DNA from: Clostridia bacterium
Lineage (GTDB): Bacteria; Bacillota; Clostridia; TANB77; RGIG9151
DNA: 50,353 bases
Reading direction: 5' to 3'
NCBI GenBank assembly: GCA_017934955.1
Contig: JAGBIO010000010.1
Coordinates: 1-50,353 of the forward strand
Shown: positions 15,060 to 23,955 of the stretch, in pieces
Layout of the letters: every line of letters begins with the position of its first letter
Numbering within the stretch: position 1 is the first letter of the stretch
Notes under the pieces: generated by a model
Database searches by the model: none
What the model was told of the DNA's origin: nothing
Seen by the model: the letters and a program-made list of their open reading frames with translations, nothing else
Translations under genes and position numbers: made by a program

Positions 15060-15437
15060 ATGATTCATTTTATTTGCGGAGCGGTTTCGGGAGTTCTGAC
15101 GGGACTCGGTGTCGGCGGCGGTTTAGTATTGATCGTTTTGCTGAATTATCTTAGTTCTTTTAATCAATTGGAGATTCAAAGTTTTAACTTGCTGTATTAT
15201 ATACCGACGGCGATTTTTTCTTTGTTTATTTATTCCAAGGAAAGAAATGTCGATTACAAGGTTGGTGTGACTTTTATTGTGATTGCTGCGGTGACGGCAA
15301 TTCTTGGGGCAAATATGGCGCATTTTATCGATGTGGCACTGTTGAAAAAGTTATTTGCAGTGTATCTTTTATTGATAGGCGTTTTAATGCTTATTCAAAA
15401 GAAAAATTTGGTTTCGAATAAGAAAAGTGCTGAATAA
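15060..15437 (+). CDS. Half-size TauE/SafE-type membrane permease, second half
   Basis: 125 residues and about four membrane helices, opening with ICGAVSGVLTGLGVGGGLVLI, the second copy of the TauE/SafE glycine signature. It starts 13 bases after the stop of the first half, with GAGG upstream. Both halves begin with their own glycine motif, ATG and ribosome site. This argues for a genuine two-gene transporter and against a frameshift in one gene. The basic C-terminal tail faces the cytoplasm. The last codons and a few bases beyond are duplicated on the other side of the repeat element downstream. Substrate unknown. Confidence 0.85.
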   Translation: MIHFICGAVSGVLTGLGVGGGLVLIVLLNYLSSFNQLEIQSFNLLYYIPTAIFSLFIYSKERNVDYKVGVTFIVIAAVTAILGANMAHFIDVALLKKLFAVYLLLIGVLMLIQKKNLVSNKKSAE

Positions 15438-15612
15438 GGGTATTGTTGGCGTTACTATGCAGACTTAAATTTATGGAAATGGCATAAATAGTGTAGGGAC
15501 AGCATTTATGCTGTCCACAGAAAAGGCGGAATGCAGGACAGCATGAATGCTGTCCCTACAAGGCTTTAGCGAAAATAATAAGTTGGTAAGTGCTGAATAG
15601 GGTATTGTTGGC
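15425..15612. mobile_element. Repeat element (copy D) flanked by a 25-26 bp direct repeat
   Basis: The left terminal repeat GTTACTATGCAGACT starts at 15451. Nested palindromic halves lie at 15492-15516 and 15536-15560 (AGCAT/ATGCT stem). The sequence at 15425-15450, which covers the end of the permease gene, is repeated at 15588-15612 with one base missing. The left copy directly abuts the GTTAC end. The usual right terminal repeat is not seen. The duplication is far longer than a normal target-site duplication. Confidence 0.75.
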
Positions 15613-15633
15613 TGATTTTGAAAGATTTTTAGC

Positions 15634-15662
15634 TTGACAATGCCTTTTTTTGTTACTATAAT
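15634..15662 (+). promoter_or_regulatory. Consensus sigma-A promoter of sigH
   Basis: Perfect TTGACA (15634-15639) and TATAAT (15657-15662) with a 17-base spacer, the strongest promoter match in the window. Confidence 0.88.
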
Positions 15663-15696
15663 GAAGTTATCATTGCAACGGAGTGAGGTGCTTAAA

Positions 15697-16350
15697 ATGC
15701 TGCAACCGGAACAAAACGAACCGAATAACGATAAATTGATGGACGAAGCACTTTTGATGCAGATAAGAAACGGCGATAATGAAGCGCTGGAAAGTTTGAT
15801 TAATAAATATAAAAATTTTGTGCGTTCTAAAGCAAAGACTTACTTTTTAATTGGGGCGGACAAGGAAGATATTGTCCAAGAGGGAATGATTGGACTTTTT
15901 AAGGCGATTCGTGATTTTAAGGATGATAAGTTAGTTTCTTTTAAGTCTTTTGCAGAAATTTGTGTAACTCGTCAAATTATTACAGCGATAAAAGCGGCAA
16001 CACGTCAGAAACATATGCCGCTGAATTCGTATGTTTCTTTGAGTAAGCCGATTTTTGAGGATGACGGGGAAAGAACTTTGATTGAAACCATTAATCATGA
16101 TTCGGTTTCGGATCCGGAACTTTTATTTATCAGTAAGGAAGAAGTAACTCGAATCGAGGATAAGATTCATGAAGTGTTGAGTCCTTTTGAAATGGAAGTG
16201 TTATATGCGTATTTGCAGGGAAAATCATATCAGGAAATTGCGGCTGTTTTGAATAAAGAAGTGAAGTCGGTAGACAATGCTTTACAGAGAGTAAAAAAGA
16301 AAACGGAAAAATGTTTAAATGATAAAAAAGAGAATAATTGCATAAACTAA
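15697..16350 (+). CDS. sigH: Sporulation-type sigma factor SigH (Spo0H)
   Basis: 217 residues. Region 2 carries LINKYKNFVRSKAKTYFLIGADKEDIVQEGMIGLFKAIRDF, almost textbook SigH, and region 2.4 continues with RQIITAIKAATRQKHMPLN. Region 4 is the helix-turn-helix SYQEIAAVLNKEVKSVDNALQRVKKK. In Bacillus SigH drives early sporulation genes at the end of growth. The ATG at 15697 is chosen because it follows GAGGTG and because the earlier in-frame ATG lies inside the promoter. The usual rlmB/yacP/rpmG/secE neighbourhood is absent. Confidence 0.92.
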   Translation: MLQPEQNEPNNDKLMDEALLMQIRNGDNEALESLINKYKNFVRSKAKTYFLIGADKEDIVQEGMIGLFKAIRDFKDDKLVSFKSFAEICVTRQIITAIKAATRQKHMPLNSYVSLSKPIFEDDGERTLIETINHDSVSDPELLFISKEEVTRIEDKIHEVLSPFEMEVLYAYLQGKSYQEIAAVLNKEVKSVDNALQRVKKKTEKCLNDKKENNCIN

Positions 16351-16352
16351 AG

Positions 16353-16388
16353 GATAACTTGAATTTAGAATTCGGTTATCTTTTTTTG
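16353..16388 (+). terminator. Terminator of sigH
   Basis: GATAAC..GAATT pairs with AATTC..GTTATC across a small internal loop, followed by eight T. Confidence 0.7.
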
Positions 16389-16410
16389 GTTTATTTGCAT
16401 TATTTGAGCT

Positions 16411-16579
16411 TTTGAACTGTTACTATTCAGACTTAAGTTTATAGAAAGGCCATAAATAGTGTAGGGACAGCATTTATGCTGTCCACAGAAAATGCGGAAT
16501 GAAGGACAGCATGAATACTGTCCGTACAATGATTGCCTCAATATTATAGGAAATATAGTCTGAAATGTAACTTTGAACT
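16411..16579. mobile_element. Complete MITE-like element (copy E) with 8-bp target duplication
   Basis: The element at 16419-16571 (153 bp) begins GTTACTATTCAGACT and ends AGTCTGAAATGTAAC, inverted to each other at 13 of 15 positions. TTTGAACT directly flanks both ends (16411-16418 and 16572-16579). Nested halves at 16460-16484 and 16504-16528 carry the AGCAT stem with one stem change. It has no coding capacity, so it must be mobilised in trans. It lies between sigH and the promoter of the next gene. Confidence 0.85.
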
Positions 16580-16601
16580 TAACGAGGGATGTTTTTAAAA
16601 C

Positions 16602-16630
16602 TTGACCGATAGAAATTAAAATGATACAAT
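16602..16630 (+). promoter_or_regulatory. Promoter of the COG3581 gene
   Basis: TTGACC (16602-16607) and TACAAT (16625-16630) with a 17-base spacer, 31 bases after the repeat element. Confidence 0.75.
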
Positions 16631-16653
16631 ACAGATATTTCGAGGTGGAAAGA

Positions 16654-17910
16654 ATGGAAGAAAAAAGAGTAATTTTTACAAAAGAAATGAAGAAGACCCA
16701 TAAAATATTGATTCCTTCTATGGCGCCGATTCATTTTAGTATATTAAAAGAGATTCTTTTGACAGAAGGATATGATTGTGAACTTTTAACCAATCAGGGA
16801 CATTCTGTGATTGAAGAAGGATTAAAGTATGTTCATAATGATACTTGTTATCCTGCCCTTTTGGTAATCGGGCAGATGATAGATGCGTTAAAAAGCGGAA
16901 AATACGATTTGAATAAAGTTGCTTTGATTATTACTCAAACAGGTGGAGGATGTAGGGCTTCCAATTATATTCATATGCTGAGAAAGGCTTTGAAAAAGGC
17001 AGAATATGATTATATTCCGGTTATTTCTCTTAACTTATCCGGTTTAGAAAAGAATAGCGGATTTAAAATGACGTTTTCTATGTTAAGAAAATGTTTGGCG
17101 GCAGTGGCTTACGGAGATATGCTCATGTTGCTGTCCAACCAGTTAAGACCTTATGAAGTAAATAAGGGAGAATCCGATCGATTGGTTCAAACTTGGATAA
17201 AAAAGATTACCGATAATTTTGATGAGGGAAAAGGCATCAAGATTGTTGAAATGGCCGGAATTATGAAGGCGATTGTTAAGGATTTTTCGAAAATAAAAGT
17301 AGAAAGAGCACCGAAGGTAAAAGTTGGAATTACCGGAGAAATTTATGTGAAATATGCGAAACTTGGAAATAATAATTTGGAAGAGTTTTTAGCTGGGCAG
17401 GATTGCGAAGTGATGCTTCCGGGAATGCTTACTTTTTTGATGTTTAAAATGGATAATCGTTTGGAGGATATCCGTCTTTACGGTGGCAGTAAGGTGAAAA
17501 AAGTTGCAGTAACCGCTTTGTTAAACTATGTAAAGAAGATTGAAAAGGAGTTTATCGATGCTGTCCATCTTAACAAAGAGTTTATTGTGACAAAGGGTTA
17601 TGCGCATATTAAATCCTTAGTAAAAGGCGTTATCGGTTATGGTAATAAAATGGGAGAAGGTTGGCTTTTAACGGCTGAAATGTTGGAATTTATAGAGGAT
17701 GGCTATCCGAATATTATTTGTACGCAACCCTTTGGATGTCTGCCGAATCATATTTGCGGAAAGGGCATGATTCGAAAATTGAAGGAACTTCATCCGGAGG
17801 CAAATATTGTTCCGATTGATTATGATGCAAGTGCGACAAAAGTTAATCAGGAAAACAGAATAAAATTGATGCTTTCGATTGCAAGGGAAAAAATAGATAA
17901 GACGAAATAA
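16654..17910 (+). CDS. COG3581-type protein related to 2-hydroxyacyl-CoA dehydratase activators (DUF2229-like)
   Basis: 418 residues. The sequence matches the C-terminal module of the large acyl-CoA dehydratase activase-related proteins. Conserved cysteine sites are NDTCYPALLVIGQM, TGGGCRASNY and CTQPFGCLPNHICGKG, which could hold an iron-sulfur cluster. In many clostridia this module is fused behind an ASKHA ATPase activase domain and a second COG3580 module; here it stands alone and no ATPase partner is nearby. The ATG at 16654 (GAGGTGG upstream) is chosen because 16621 lies within the -10 region. It precedes ftsY by 21 bases, so both may share the promoter. The biochemical role is unknown. 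Confidence 0.8.
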   Translation: MEEKRVIFTKEMKKTHKILIPSMAPIHFSILKEILLTEGYDCELLTNQGHSVIEEGLKYVHNDTCYPALLVIGQMIDALKSGKYDLNKVALIITQTGGGCRASNYIHMLRKALKKAEYDYIPVISLNLSGLEKNSGFKMTFSMLRKCLAAVAYGDMLMLLSNQLRPYEVNKGESDRLVQTWIKKITDNFDEGKGIKIVEMAGIMKAIVKDFSKIKVERAPKVKVGITGEIYVKYAKLGNNNLEEFLAGQDCEVMLPGMLTFLMFKMDNRLEDIRLYGGSKVKKVAVTALLNYVKKIEKEFIDAVHLNKEFIVTKGYAHIKSLVKGVIGYGNKMGEGWLLTAEMLEFIEDGYPNIICTQPFGCLPNHICGKGMIRKLKELHPEANIVPIDYDASATKVNQENRIKLMLSIAREKIDKTK

Positions 17911-17931
17911 ACGATAAAGGGGATAGAATTT

Positions 17932-18828
17932 GTGTTTTTTAATAAGTTTAAGGAAAAAATGACGAAGACGAAGGAAGCGTTTTCTGAACGCGTAAATTCA
18001 TTGTTTTCGGTGTTTACCAAAGTCGATGAGGAATTTTTGGAAGAATTGTTGGAAATATTGATTTATTCCGATGTGGGAGTGACGACGGCGGAGTTTGTGA
18101 TTGATGAACTCCGGGAAAGAATTAAAAAGAAACGCTTGACGGAAGCGGATGATGTAAAGAATGAGCTGAAATTAATTTTAGAAGAGATTCTACAATCAGA
18201 AAATTCCGAAGAGGAAGAAAAAAAGACAGTAATTCTTGTGGTTGGCGTTAACGGCGTCGGAAAAACCACGACTATCGGAAAATTAGCGAATTATTTTGTT
18301 CGAAATCGGAAAAAGGTTCTTGCCTGTGCGGCGGATACTTTCCGCGCGGCGGCGGTGGAACAATTGACGGAGTGGATGAATCGTTCTAACGTAGAACTTG
18401 TGAAAAAGGAAGAGGGAACAGATCCGGCTTCTGTTGTCTTTGATGCGACTGTTCGTGCTAAAGAAACAAAAGCGGATATTTTGATTTGTGATACGGCAGG
18501 AAGGTTACATAATAAAAAGAATTTGATGGATGAATTGATGAAAATCAATCGTATTATTGACAGAGAACTTCCGGAATATCACAAAGAAGTGTATTTGATT
18601 TTGGATGCGACGACAGGTCAAAACGGCGTTAATCAAGCGAAGTCTTTTTTGGAGGCTACGGGGGTTACCGGAATTGTTGTAACCAAATTGGATGGAACGG
18701 CTAAGGGTGGAATGCTTTTTTCTGTCTTGAAGGAATTAAATATTCCGGTGAAATATGTCGGATTGGGCGAAGGAATTGACGATATTGAAAAATTTGATAC
18801 AAAGAAATTTGTAGAGGGCATTTTATAA
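17932..18828 (+). CDS. ftsY: Signal recognition particle receptor FtsY
   Basis: 298 residues. The receptor GTPase docks ribosome-SRP complexes at the membrane. After a short amphipathic start (FFNKFKEKMTKTKEAFSERV) come the N helical bundle and the G domain: G1 GVNGVGKTT from 105, DTFRAAA, DTAGR, TKLDGTAKGG and the closing GLGEGIDDIEKFD. The acidic A domain of E. coli FtsY is missing, as is normal for Firmicutes. It starts at GTG with AAAGGGG upstream. The usual smc-ftsY-ylxM-ffh order is broken: neither smc nor ffh is here. Confidence 0.96.
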   Translation: MFFNKFKEKMTKTKEAFSERVNSLFSVFTKVDEEFLEELLEILIYSDVGVTTAEFVIDELRERIKKKRLTEADDVKNELKLILEEILQSENSEEEEKKTVILVVGVNGVGKTTTIGKLANYFVRNRKKVLACAADTFRAAAVEQLTEWMNRSNVELVKKEEGTDPASVVFDATVRAKETKADILICDTAGRLHNKKNLMDELMKINRIIDRELPEYHKEVYLILDATTGQNGVNQAKSFLEATGVTGIVVTKLDGTAKGGMLFSVLKELNIPVKYVGLGEGIDDIEKFDTKKFVEGIL

Positions 18829-18842
18829 AGGAGGCAGTTGCT

Positions 18843-21602
18843 GTGCATATTTTTAAGTTGTTTGATAAAAGCGACAAGAATAAAATACGAAAAGGCTTTA
18901 TTGCAGGTGGAATTGCATTTCTGCTTGTGGTTGCGGTAATTACTTTTTTTCAGATAAGAACGCAAGTGTTGGAAATTGCTGAGATTGGTGCGCAATACAC
19001 CGGTATTTATTGGACAAACATGATGGTAAAATATCTTACGATGTTGGGAGCTTTTATTGTAATTTATGCGGTAACGTATTTGACCAACAAGGTAATTTCG
19101 AAAAATTTATTGAAGTTTTTTAAGGAGGAAAATGTAGAACCGATTAAACTTCCCAATAAATCGATTTCTTTTTTTGTGGCATTGGTGGCAAGTTTCTTTG
19201 TAAAGGATTTTTTAGCGAGAAACATTTTGGTTTATATTAATTCGACAAGTTTTCAGTTAAATGATCCCATTTTCTTTAAGGATATCGGGTATTATATGTT
19301 TCAACGTCCGTTTTTGATGGATTTGTGCAATTTCTTGAAAGGACTGAATTTAGCGGTAATTGTGTATTCTTTAGGATACTATGTATTGGTGTTTGGAGCG
19401 TGCTTTAACGGAATTTTGTTGTCATCCTTGAAAAAGAATAATGTAGTGAAGCACAACTTAATTAATATAGTTATCTTTTTCTTGATTTCCGCACTTACTT
19501 ATTGTTTTACCATGGAAGAATCTTTATTCGGAATCTTTAGCAGTGGTTTGGTGGGCGCCGGTTATACCGATATCAATATTATGATGAAAGCCTATAAAAT
19601 CGCAACATGGTTGATTATTGCGGTTGTGTTGGTGGCATATGTTTTCATTGAAAGAAATAAAATAAAAAAGGCGATAATTACAATGGCAATTGTTCCTGTT
19701 TTTTGGGGCGTTGTTTATGTTATGGTTTGGGGAACACAGTTTTTTGTAGTTACTCCGAATGAATTTGCAAAAGAGTCGGAATATATCGGTTATAATTTAA
19801 GAAGTACGAAACAGGCTTATAATATTGATGCGGAGGAAGTAAGATTTCCGGTAAGTGCTGATTTGACAGAAAGCAGCTTACTGAATAATGCCGGGACAAT
19901 CGATAATATCCATATTACAGATAAAGAAGCGACATTGAAGGCGTTAAATCAGAGTCAAGCAACAAGAGGCTATTATGCTTTTAACGATATTGATGTGGCA
20001 CAATATGATATTAACGGAAAGTCAACAACGGTGTATATCGGTGCCAGAGAAGTGGATACAAAAGATATGAATTATATCAATCGTACTTTCCAATATACAC
20101 ATGGCTTAGGGGTTGTTATGAGTCCGGTAAACGATGTTGATAAGAACGGTGAACCGCAGTTTATTTTGAGCGAATTGAAGCCGGAACCTTCTTACGGGAA
20201 TATTAAGATTACACAGCCGAGAGTTTATTTCGGAGAGACGACGGATAATTATGCGATTGTAAATGCAATTGATATTAATGAAATCGATTATCCGGAGGGC
20301 GACAAGAGTGTTGAAACCCGTTATACCGGAAATGCCGGAATTCCGATGACTTTCTGGAATCGGTTGTTGATGTCAATTCGAAATGCAGATGTTCAGATGT
20401 TGGTTTCGGGGTACATAAATTCAGACAGTAAATTACTGATGAATCGAAATATTATTGATCGTGTTGAAAAAATAGCACCGTTTATTCGTTTTGATGAAGA
20501 TGCTTATATGGTGGTAAATGACGAGGGTCGATTATTCTGGATTATTGATGGATATACGCTTTCTGCCAATTATCCGTATGCGGAGTATTTTGAAATTGAA
20601 AGTAAAACACCCGGATTGACAGAAAAATACAACTATATCAGAAATTCCGTAAAAGCGGTTGTAGATGCTTATAATGGAGATGTAACGCTGTATATTACCG
20701 ATCGTCGTGATCCGATTATTATGGCTTATAATAAGGCATATCCGGAATTATTTGCGGATCTTGATACAGAAACAATTCCGGCAGATATTCAAAAGCATTT
20801 GAGATATCCGTCTCTTTTATTTAAGATTCAAGCGGAAAAATTGGAAAAATATCATGTAACGGATGTTAGTACGTTTTATAAGGATGAAGATGGCTGGAAT
20901 ATTGCGGCACATAATACCGGTAGTGTAATTGAAGATGTAAAGCCGTATTATACATATATTAAGATTCCGAATTTAAATGTGATGGAAAATGTTTTGATGA
21001 TTCCGTATACACCGCAGGGAAGAAACAGCTTAACATCTTGGCTTGCAGTAAGGGCAAACGGGGAAATGTTGATTTATACCTTCCCGAAAGATTCCAATGT
21101 CCCGGGAACGTTTCAGTTAGATAATAAGATTGATCAGGATACGCAAACCGCAAAAGATCTTAACTTAGGTGGCGGAACGCGTGTTACGAGGGAAATAACG
21201 GTATTCCCGGTAGATAATTCTTTATTATATGTAGAACCAATTTATATTGAAGCGGTAAATGAGGATGCTGTCCCGCAATTAAGAAAAGTGGCAGTATCTT
21301 ATAACAACAATCTTGCGATTGCCAATACTCTGGAAGAGGCTTTGCAGCAGTTAATGAGTAATGCAACGGGAACGATTCGAATAGAAGTTACCGATGAAGT
21401 TACGTTAAGTGATACGATTGAGAATACCATTAATGCGTATATACAATTAAAACAAGCATCGCAAGTCGGTTCGTGGGAAGAATTCGGAAAGCAAATGATG
21501 AAGTTAGAGGAATATATTAATAAGTTAAATGAACAGAAGGGACAGTTGGAAGCCCCTTCAACGGATGAAGTTGTTCTTCCTGAGCAAACAGTGGTACAGT
21601 AA
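18843..21602 (+). CDS. UPF0182 family large membrane protein (COG1615)
   Basis: 919 residues. About seven membrane helices lie in the first 310 residues (first at about 18-38). A large extracytoplasmic region follows, carrying the family's conserved stretches such as YNIDAEEVRFPVSADLT, YTHGLGVVMSPVN, QPRVYFGE and WLIPYTP-like YTPQGRNSLTSWLAVRANG. The acidic C-terminal tail has coiled-coil character. The function of UPF0182 proteins is unknown; they are widespread in actinobacteria, cyanobacteria and clostridia. It starts at GTG, 14 bases after ftsY, with AAGGAGG upstream, so it belongs to the same transcript. Length agrees with the family. Confidence 0.9.
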   Translation: MHIFKLFDKSDKNKIRKGFIAGGIAFLLVVAVITFFQIRTQVLEIAEIGAQYTGIYWTNMMVKYLTMLGAFIVIYAVTYLTNKVISKNLLKFFKEENVEPIKLPNKSISFFVALVASFFVKDFLARNILVYINSTSFQLNDPIFFKDIGYYMFQRPFLMDLCNFLKGLNLAVIVYSLGYYVLVFGACFNGILLSSLKKNNVVKHNLINIVIFFLISALTYCFTMEESLFGIFSSGLVGAGYTDINIMMKAYKIATWLIIAVVLVAYVFIERNKIKKAIITMAIVPVFWGVVYVMVWGTQFFVVTPNEFAKESEYIGYNLRSTKQAYNIDAEEVRFPVSADLTESSLLNNAGTIDNIHITDKEATLKALNQSQATRGYYAFNDIDVAQYDINGKSTTVYIGAREVDTKDMNYINRTFQYTHGLGVVMSPVNDVDKNGEPQFILSELKPEPSYGNIKITQPRVYFGETTDNYAIVNAIDINEIDYPEGDKSVETRYTGNAGIPMTFWNRLLMSIRNADVQMLVSGYINSDSKLLMNRNIIDRVEKIAPFIRFDEDAYMVVNDEGRLFWIIDGYTLSANYPYAEYFEIESKTPGLTEKYNYIRNSVKAVVDAYNGDVTLYITDRRDPIIMAYNKAYPELFADLDTETIPADIQKHLRYPSLLFKIQAEKLEKYHVTDVSTFYKDEDGWNIAAHNTGSVIEDVKPYYTYIKIPNLNVMENVLMIPYTPQGRNSLTSWLAVRANGEMLIYTFPKDSNVPGTFQLDNKIDQDTQTAKDLNLGGGTRVTREITVFPVDNSLLYVEPIYIEAVNEDAVPQLRKVAVSYNNNLAIANTLEEALQQLMSNATGTIRIEVTDEVTLSDTIENTINAYIQLKQASQVGSWEEFGKQMMKLEEYINKLNEQKGQLEAPSTDEVVLPEQTVVQ

Positions 21603-21660
21603 GATAAAAGAGAAAATGGCTATTGCCTCGAAAGTTGTGGTGTTTTGACAGTTACTTTTG

Positions 21661-21686
21661 CGTTCGGAAGCTTTTGCTTTCGGACG
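21661..21686. repeat. Hairpin between the UPF0182 gene and lepB
   Basis: An 11-bp stem (two wobbles) around a TTTT loop, beginning CGTTCGGAAGC. It is embedded between GTTACT and GCATACAGACTTAAA, fragments resembling the left end of the MITE-like family. There is no T-run right after the stem, so termination is doubtful. Confidence 0.45.
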
Positions 21687-21738
21687 TGGGAGTGCATACA
21701 GACTTAAAACCGGAAGATTTTTATAAGGAGGAATAGAT

Positions 21739-22401
21739 ATGGAAGAAGAAAAAAAGGAAATTCAAAAGGAAACAAAAGAAAAAAGAGAGAAGGAAAAGTC
21801 AGTGTTGGGCGAAATTTGGGAATGGACCTATTGTATTTTTTTGGCAGTTGTTATTACATTGTTGGTAAAAAACTTAATTTTTAGTACGACAATTGTACGA
21901 AAAGAATCGATGGTTCCGACGTTACAAGATGGAAATATATTGATTATCGAACGTTTAGCGCAAGTAATGGGGAAACCTCTTAATAGAGGAGATATCGTGG
22001 TTGTGGAGGCGCCTCAACAGTCAACGGTTGCAGAAGATGGTATGCGGTATGCGTATTATCCGGAAGACAATGTTGCTCAAAAATTTATAAAGCTTTTTTC
22101 TAAAACTTTGTATATTAAGAGAGTAATCGGCTTGCCGGGGGAACATTTGGTAATCGACGGCGATGATATTTATATCAACGGAGAAAAGCTTGATGAGCCT
22201 TACACCAATCCGGATCGTGAAAAGTTCCCGCCGGAGTATGATATGGATATTACCATTCCGGAGGGGTATGTTTTCTGTGTGGGAGACAATCGTGACAGAA
22301 GCATGGATTCGAGATATTTTGGTGTGATTCCGATTGATAAAGTAGAGGGAAAAACTTCTTTTCGACTTTTTCCATTTAATAAATTCGGAAAAATAGAATA
22401 A
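21739..22401 (+). CDS. lepB: Type I signal peptidase
   Basis: 220 residues. It cleaves signal peptides of exported proteins. An unusually charged cytoplasmic tail (about 1-24, nearly all Lys and Glu) precedes one membrane helix. The catalytic serine is Ser57 in RKESMVPTL and the general base is Lys127 in YIKRVIGLPG. Box E is GDNRDRSMDSRYFG. An insertion between the Ser and Lys boxes (about 92-118) is longer than in minimal Gram-positive SipS. GGAGG lies at proper distance. Probably a single gene or coupled with the membrane protein that follows. Confidence 0.95.
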   Translation: MEEEKKEIQKETKEKREKEKSVLGEIWEWTYCIFLAVVITLLVKNLIFSTTIVRKESMVPTLQDGNILIIERLAQVMGKPLNRGDIVVVEAPQQSTVAEDGMRYAYYPEDNVAQKFIKLFSKTLYIKRVIGLPGEHLVIDGDDIYINGEKLDEPYTNPDREKFPPEYDMDITIPEGYVFCVGDNRDRSMDSRYFGVIPIDKVEGKTSFRLFPFNKFGKIE

Positions 22402-22475
22402 AAACTTGCGAAATATGAGAGATAATGGTAGAATATAATGAGTGAGTTCGAATTTAGACTTATTGGAGGTACTAT

Positions 22476-22886
22476 ATGAAAAAAGTAGATATAGACAAGT
22501 TAGTGAGTAAAGCAATGATTGTAGCGACAGCAATATTGGGAATTATGTTGGGGGCATGGTTAATCCAAGAAGGTTATTTTAACTATAATACGACATTGGC
22601 AATGCACTGGATAACGATTGTGATTAGTGTAATTGCGTTAGTGATTGCGATAGCATTTGTTGTGCTTGGTATTAAAAAAGAGCAGAAGTTTTTTGAACCG
22701 GCTTCGTGGAGTGCGGGAATTGCGATTTTTACAACACTTTTGAAAATTAATTATGAAGTGGGACATGGCTTAAACTTTACGGCATTCGGTAAAAGTTTCA
22801 TGTTTTTCAATGTGTCTATGTATGTTTTAGTGGCTGCATTGATTCTTTATGTTACATATGTGGTCTATAGAATTATAAGATACTAA
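22476..22886 (+). CDS. Hypothetical four-helix membrane protein
   Basis: 136 residues. Hydrophobic segments are at about 14-30, 43-65, 73-90 and 106-130, with a basic loop (KKEQKFFEP) after the second. No conserved catalytic pattern is recognised. TTGGAGG precedes the ATG at good distance. It is followed by a repeat element and precedes the yicC block. Its codon use matches the neighbours. Function unknown. Confidence 0.65.
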   Translation: MKKVDIDKLVSKAMIVATAILGIMLGAWLIQEGYFNYNTTLAMHWITIVISVIALVIAIAFVVLGIKKEQKFFEPASWSAGIAIFTTLLKINYEVGHGLNFTAFGKSFMFFNVSMYVLVAALILYVTYVVYRIIRY

Positions 22887-22939
22887 GAAACAGCATAACG
22901 AAGCTTCATTACTGTGTACAGCTTATTATTTGAAACCAT

Positions 22940-23013
22940 TGTAGGGACACAATTTATTGTGTCCAAGCAGTAGGCGAAAAGTAGAATTGGGACACAATAA
23001 ATTGTGTCCGTAC
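22940..23013. mobile_element. Palindromic repeat element (copy F)
   Basis: Left half 22940-22964 and right half 22990-23013, ACAAT/ATTGT stem, outer ends TGTAGGG and CCGTAC. It lies between the membrane-protein gene and yicC. Longer terminal repeats are not recognised. Confidence 0.8.
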
Positions 23014-23065
23014 GGAGTAAAAGTAATAAAAGAGAAGGCAGTTTCAGGGCAGAGTGGAGGTTATT

Positions 23066-23941
23066 ATGATTAAGAGTATGACCGGATTTGGCAGAGCGGA
23101 ATATGAAAACTGCGGACGAGAATATGTTGTTGAAATTAAGACGATTAATCATCGTTATTCTGATGTGAGTGTTCGAATTCCTCGACAATATTCTTATTTG
23201 GAGGAACTTGTCCGTCGATTTATGACGAAGGCGATTTCTCGAGGAAAAGTGGAAGTCAATATTCAAATTAATTGTTTTGCGGACGACAAAAAACAAATTT
23301 TATTTGACGAGAATTTGATGAAGAAATATTTGGAGGAAGCGAATCGCTTGGAAAAAACGTTGGGTGTGAAGAACGATTTGTCCTTTTGTCGATTGCTTTC
23401 TTTGCCGGAAATCGTAAATGTTTCTTCTGAAACGACGGATGATGAATATGCCGAAGAGTTAAAATGTGCTTTGGAACAGGCGATTGAAAAATTGAATACC
23501 ATGAGGACTAAAGAGGGCGAGACATTGCGAAAAGATATTCTTCTGAAATTACAAGAAATTGAAGAAGAATTTAAGGAAATCTGTAAAAAGGCGGACGATG
23601 TTGTGCCGGAGTACCGAAATAGACTAATAGAACGTTTGAAGGAATTAGAGGCTGATCAATTGGTGGATGAGACGCGTTTGGCAGGGGAAGTTGCGATTTT
23701 TGCGGATCGTTCAGCCATTGATGAGGAAATAGTACGTTTTAGGAGTCATATTAAGCAATTTTCCGACAACTTGGAGTTAAATGAACCCGTTGGGAAGAAA
23801 TTGGATTTTATTGTGCAGGAAATGAATCGTGAGATTAATACAATCGGATCGAAAGCGAATTGCTTAGAAATTACGAATTCGGTGATTACGATAAAAAATG
23901 AGATTGAGAAGGTTAGAGAACAAATTCAAAATATCGAATAA
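23066..23941 (+). CDS. yicC: YicC/YloC family endoribonuclease
   Basis: 291 residues. The N-terminus [11 protein letters not shown] and the C-terminal block [26 protein letters not shown] are the two family hallmarks. Members are RNA endonucleases linked to sRNA turnover and stationary-phase fitness. The ATG at 23066 follows GTGGAGG, so the upstream in-frame ATG is not used. It opens the conserved block yicC-remA-rpoZ-priA. remA begins 14 bases after its stop. Confidence 0.92.
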   Translation: MIKSMTGFGRAEYENCGREYVVEIKTINHRYSDVSVRIPRQYSYLEELVRRFMTKAISRGKVEVNIQINCFADDKKQILFDENLMKKYLEEANRLEKTLGVKNDLSFCRLLSLPEIVNVSSETTDDEYAEELKCALEQAIEKLNTMRTKEGETLRKDILLKLQEIEEEFKEICKKADDVVPEYRNRLIERLKELEADQLVDETRLAGEVAIFADRSAIDEEIVRFRSHIKQFSDNLELNEPVGKKLDFIVQEMNREINTIGSKANCLEITNSVITIKNEIEKVREQIQNIE

Positions 23942-23955
23942 AAGGAGGGATTTGG

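Noticed and set aside
14708-15437. Frameshifted single TauE/SafE gene
   Set aside because: Each half has its own ATG, ribosome site and N-terminal glycine motif, and the gap between them is a normal intergenic spacer.
21645-21673. TTGACA as a lepB promoter
   Set aside because: No acceptable -10 lies 16-18 bases downstream; that position is inside a hairpin.
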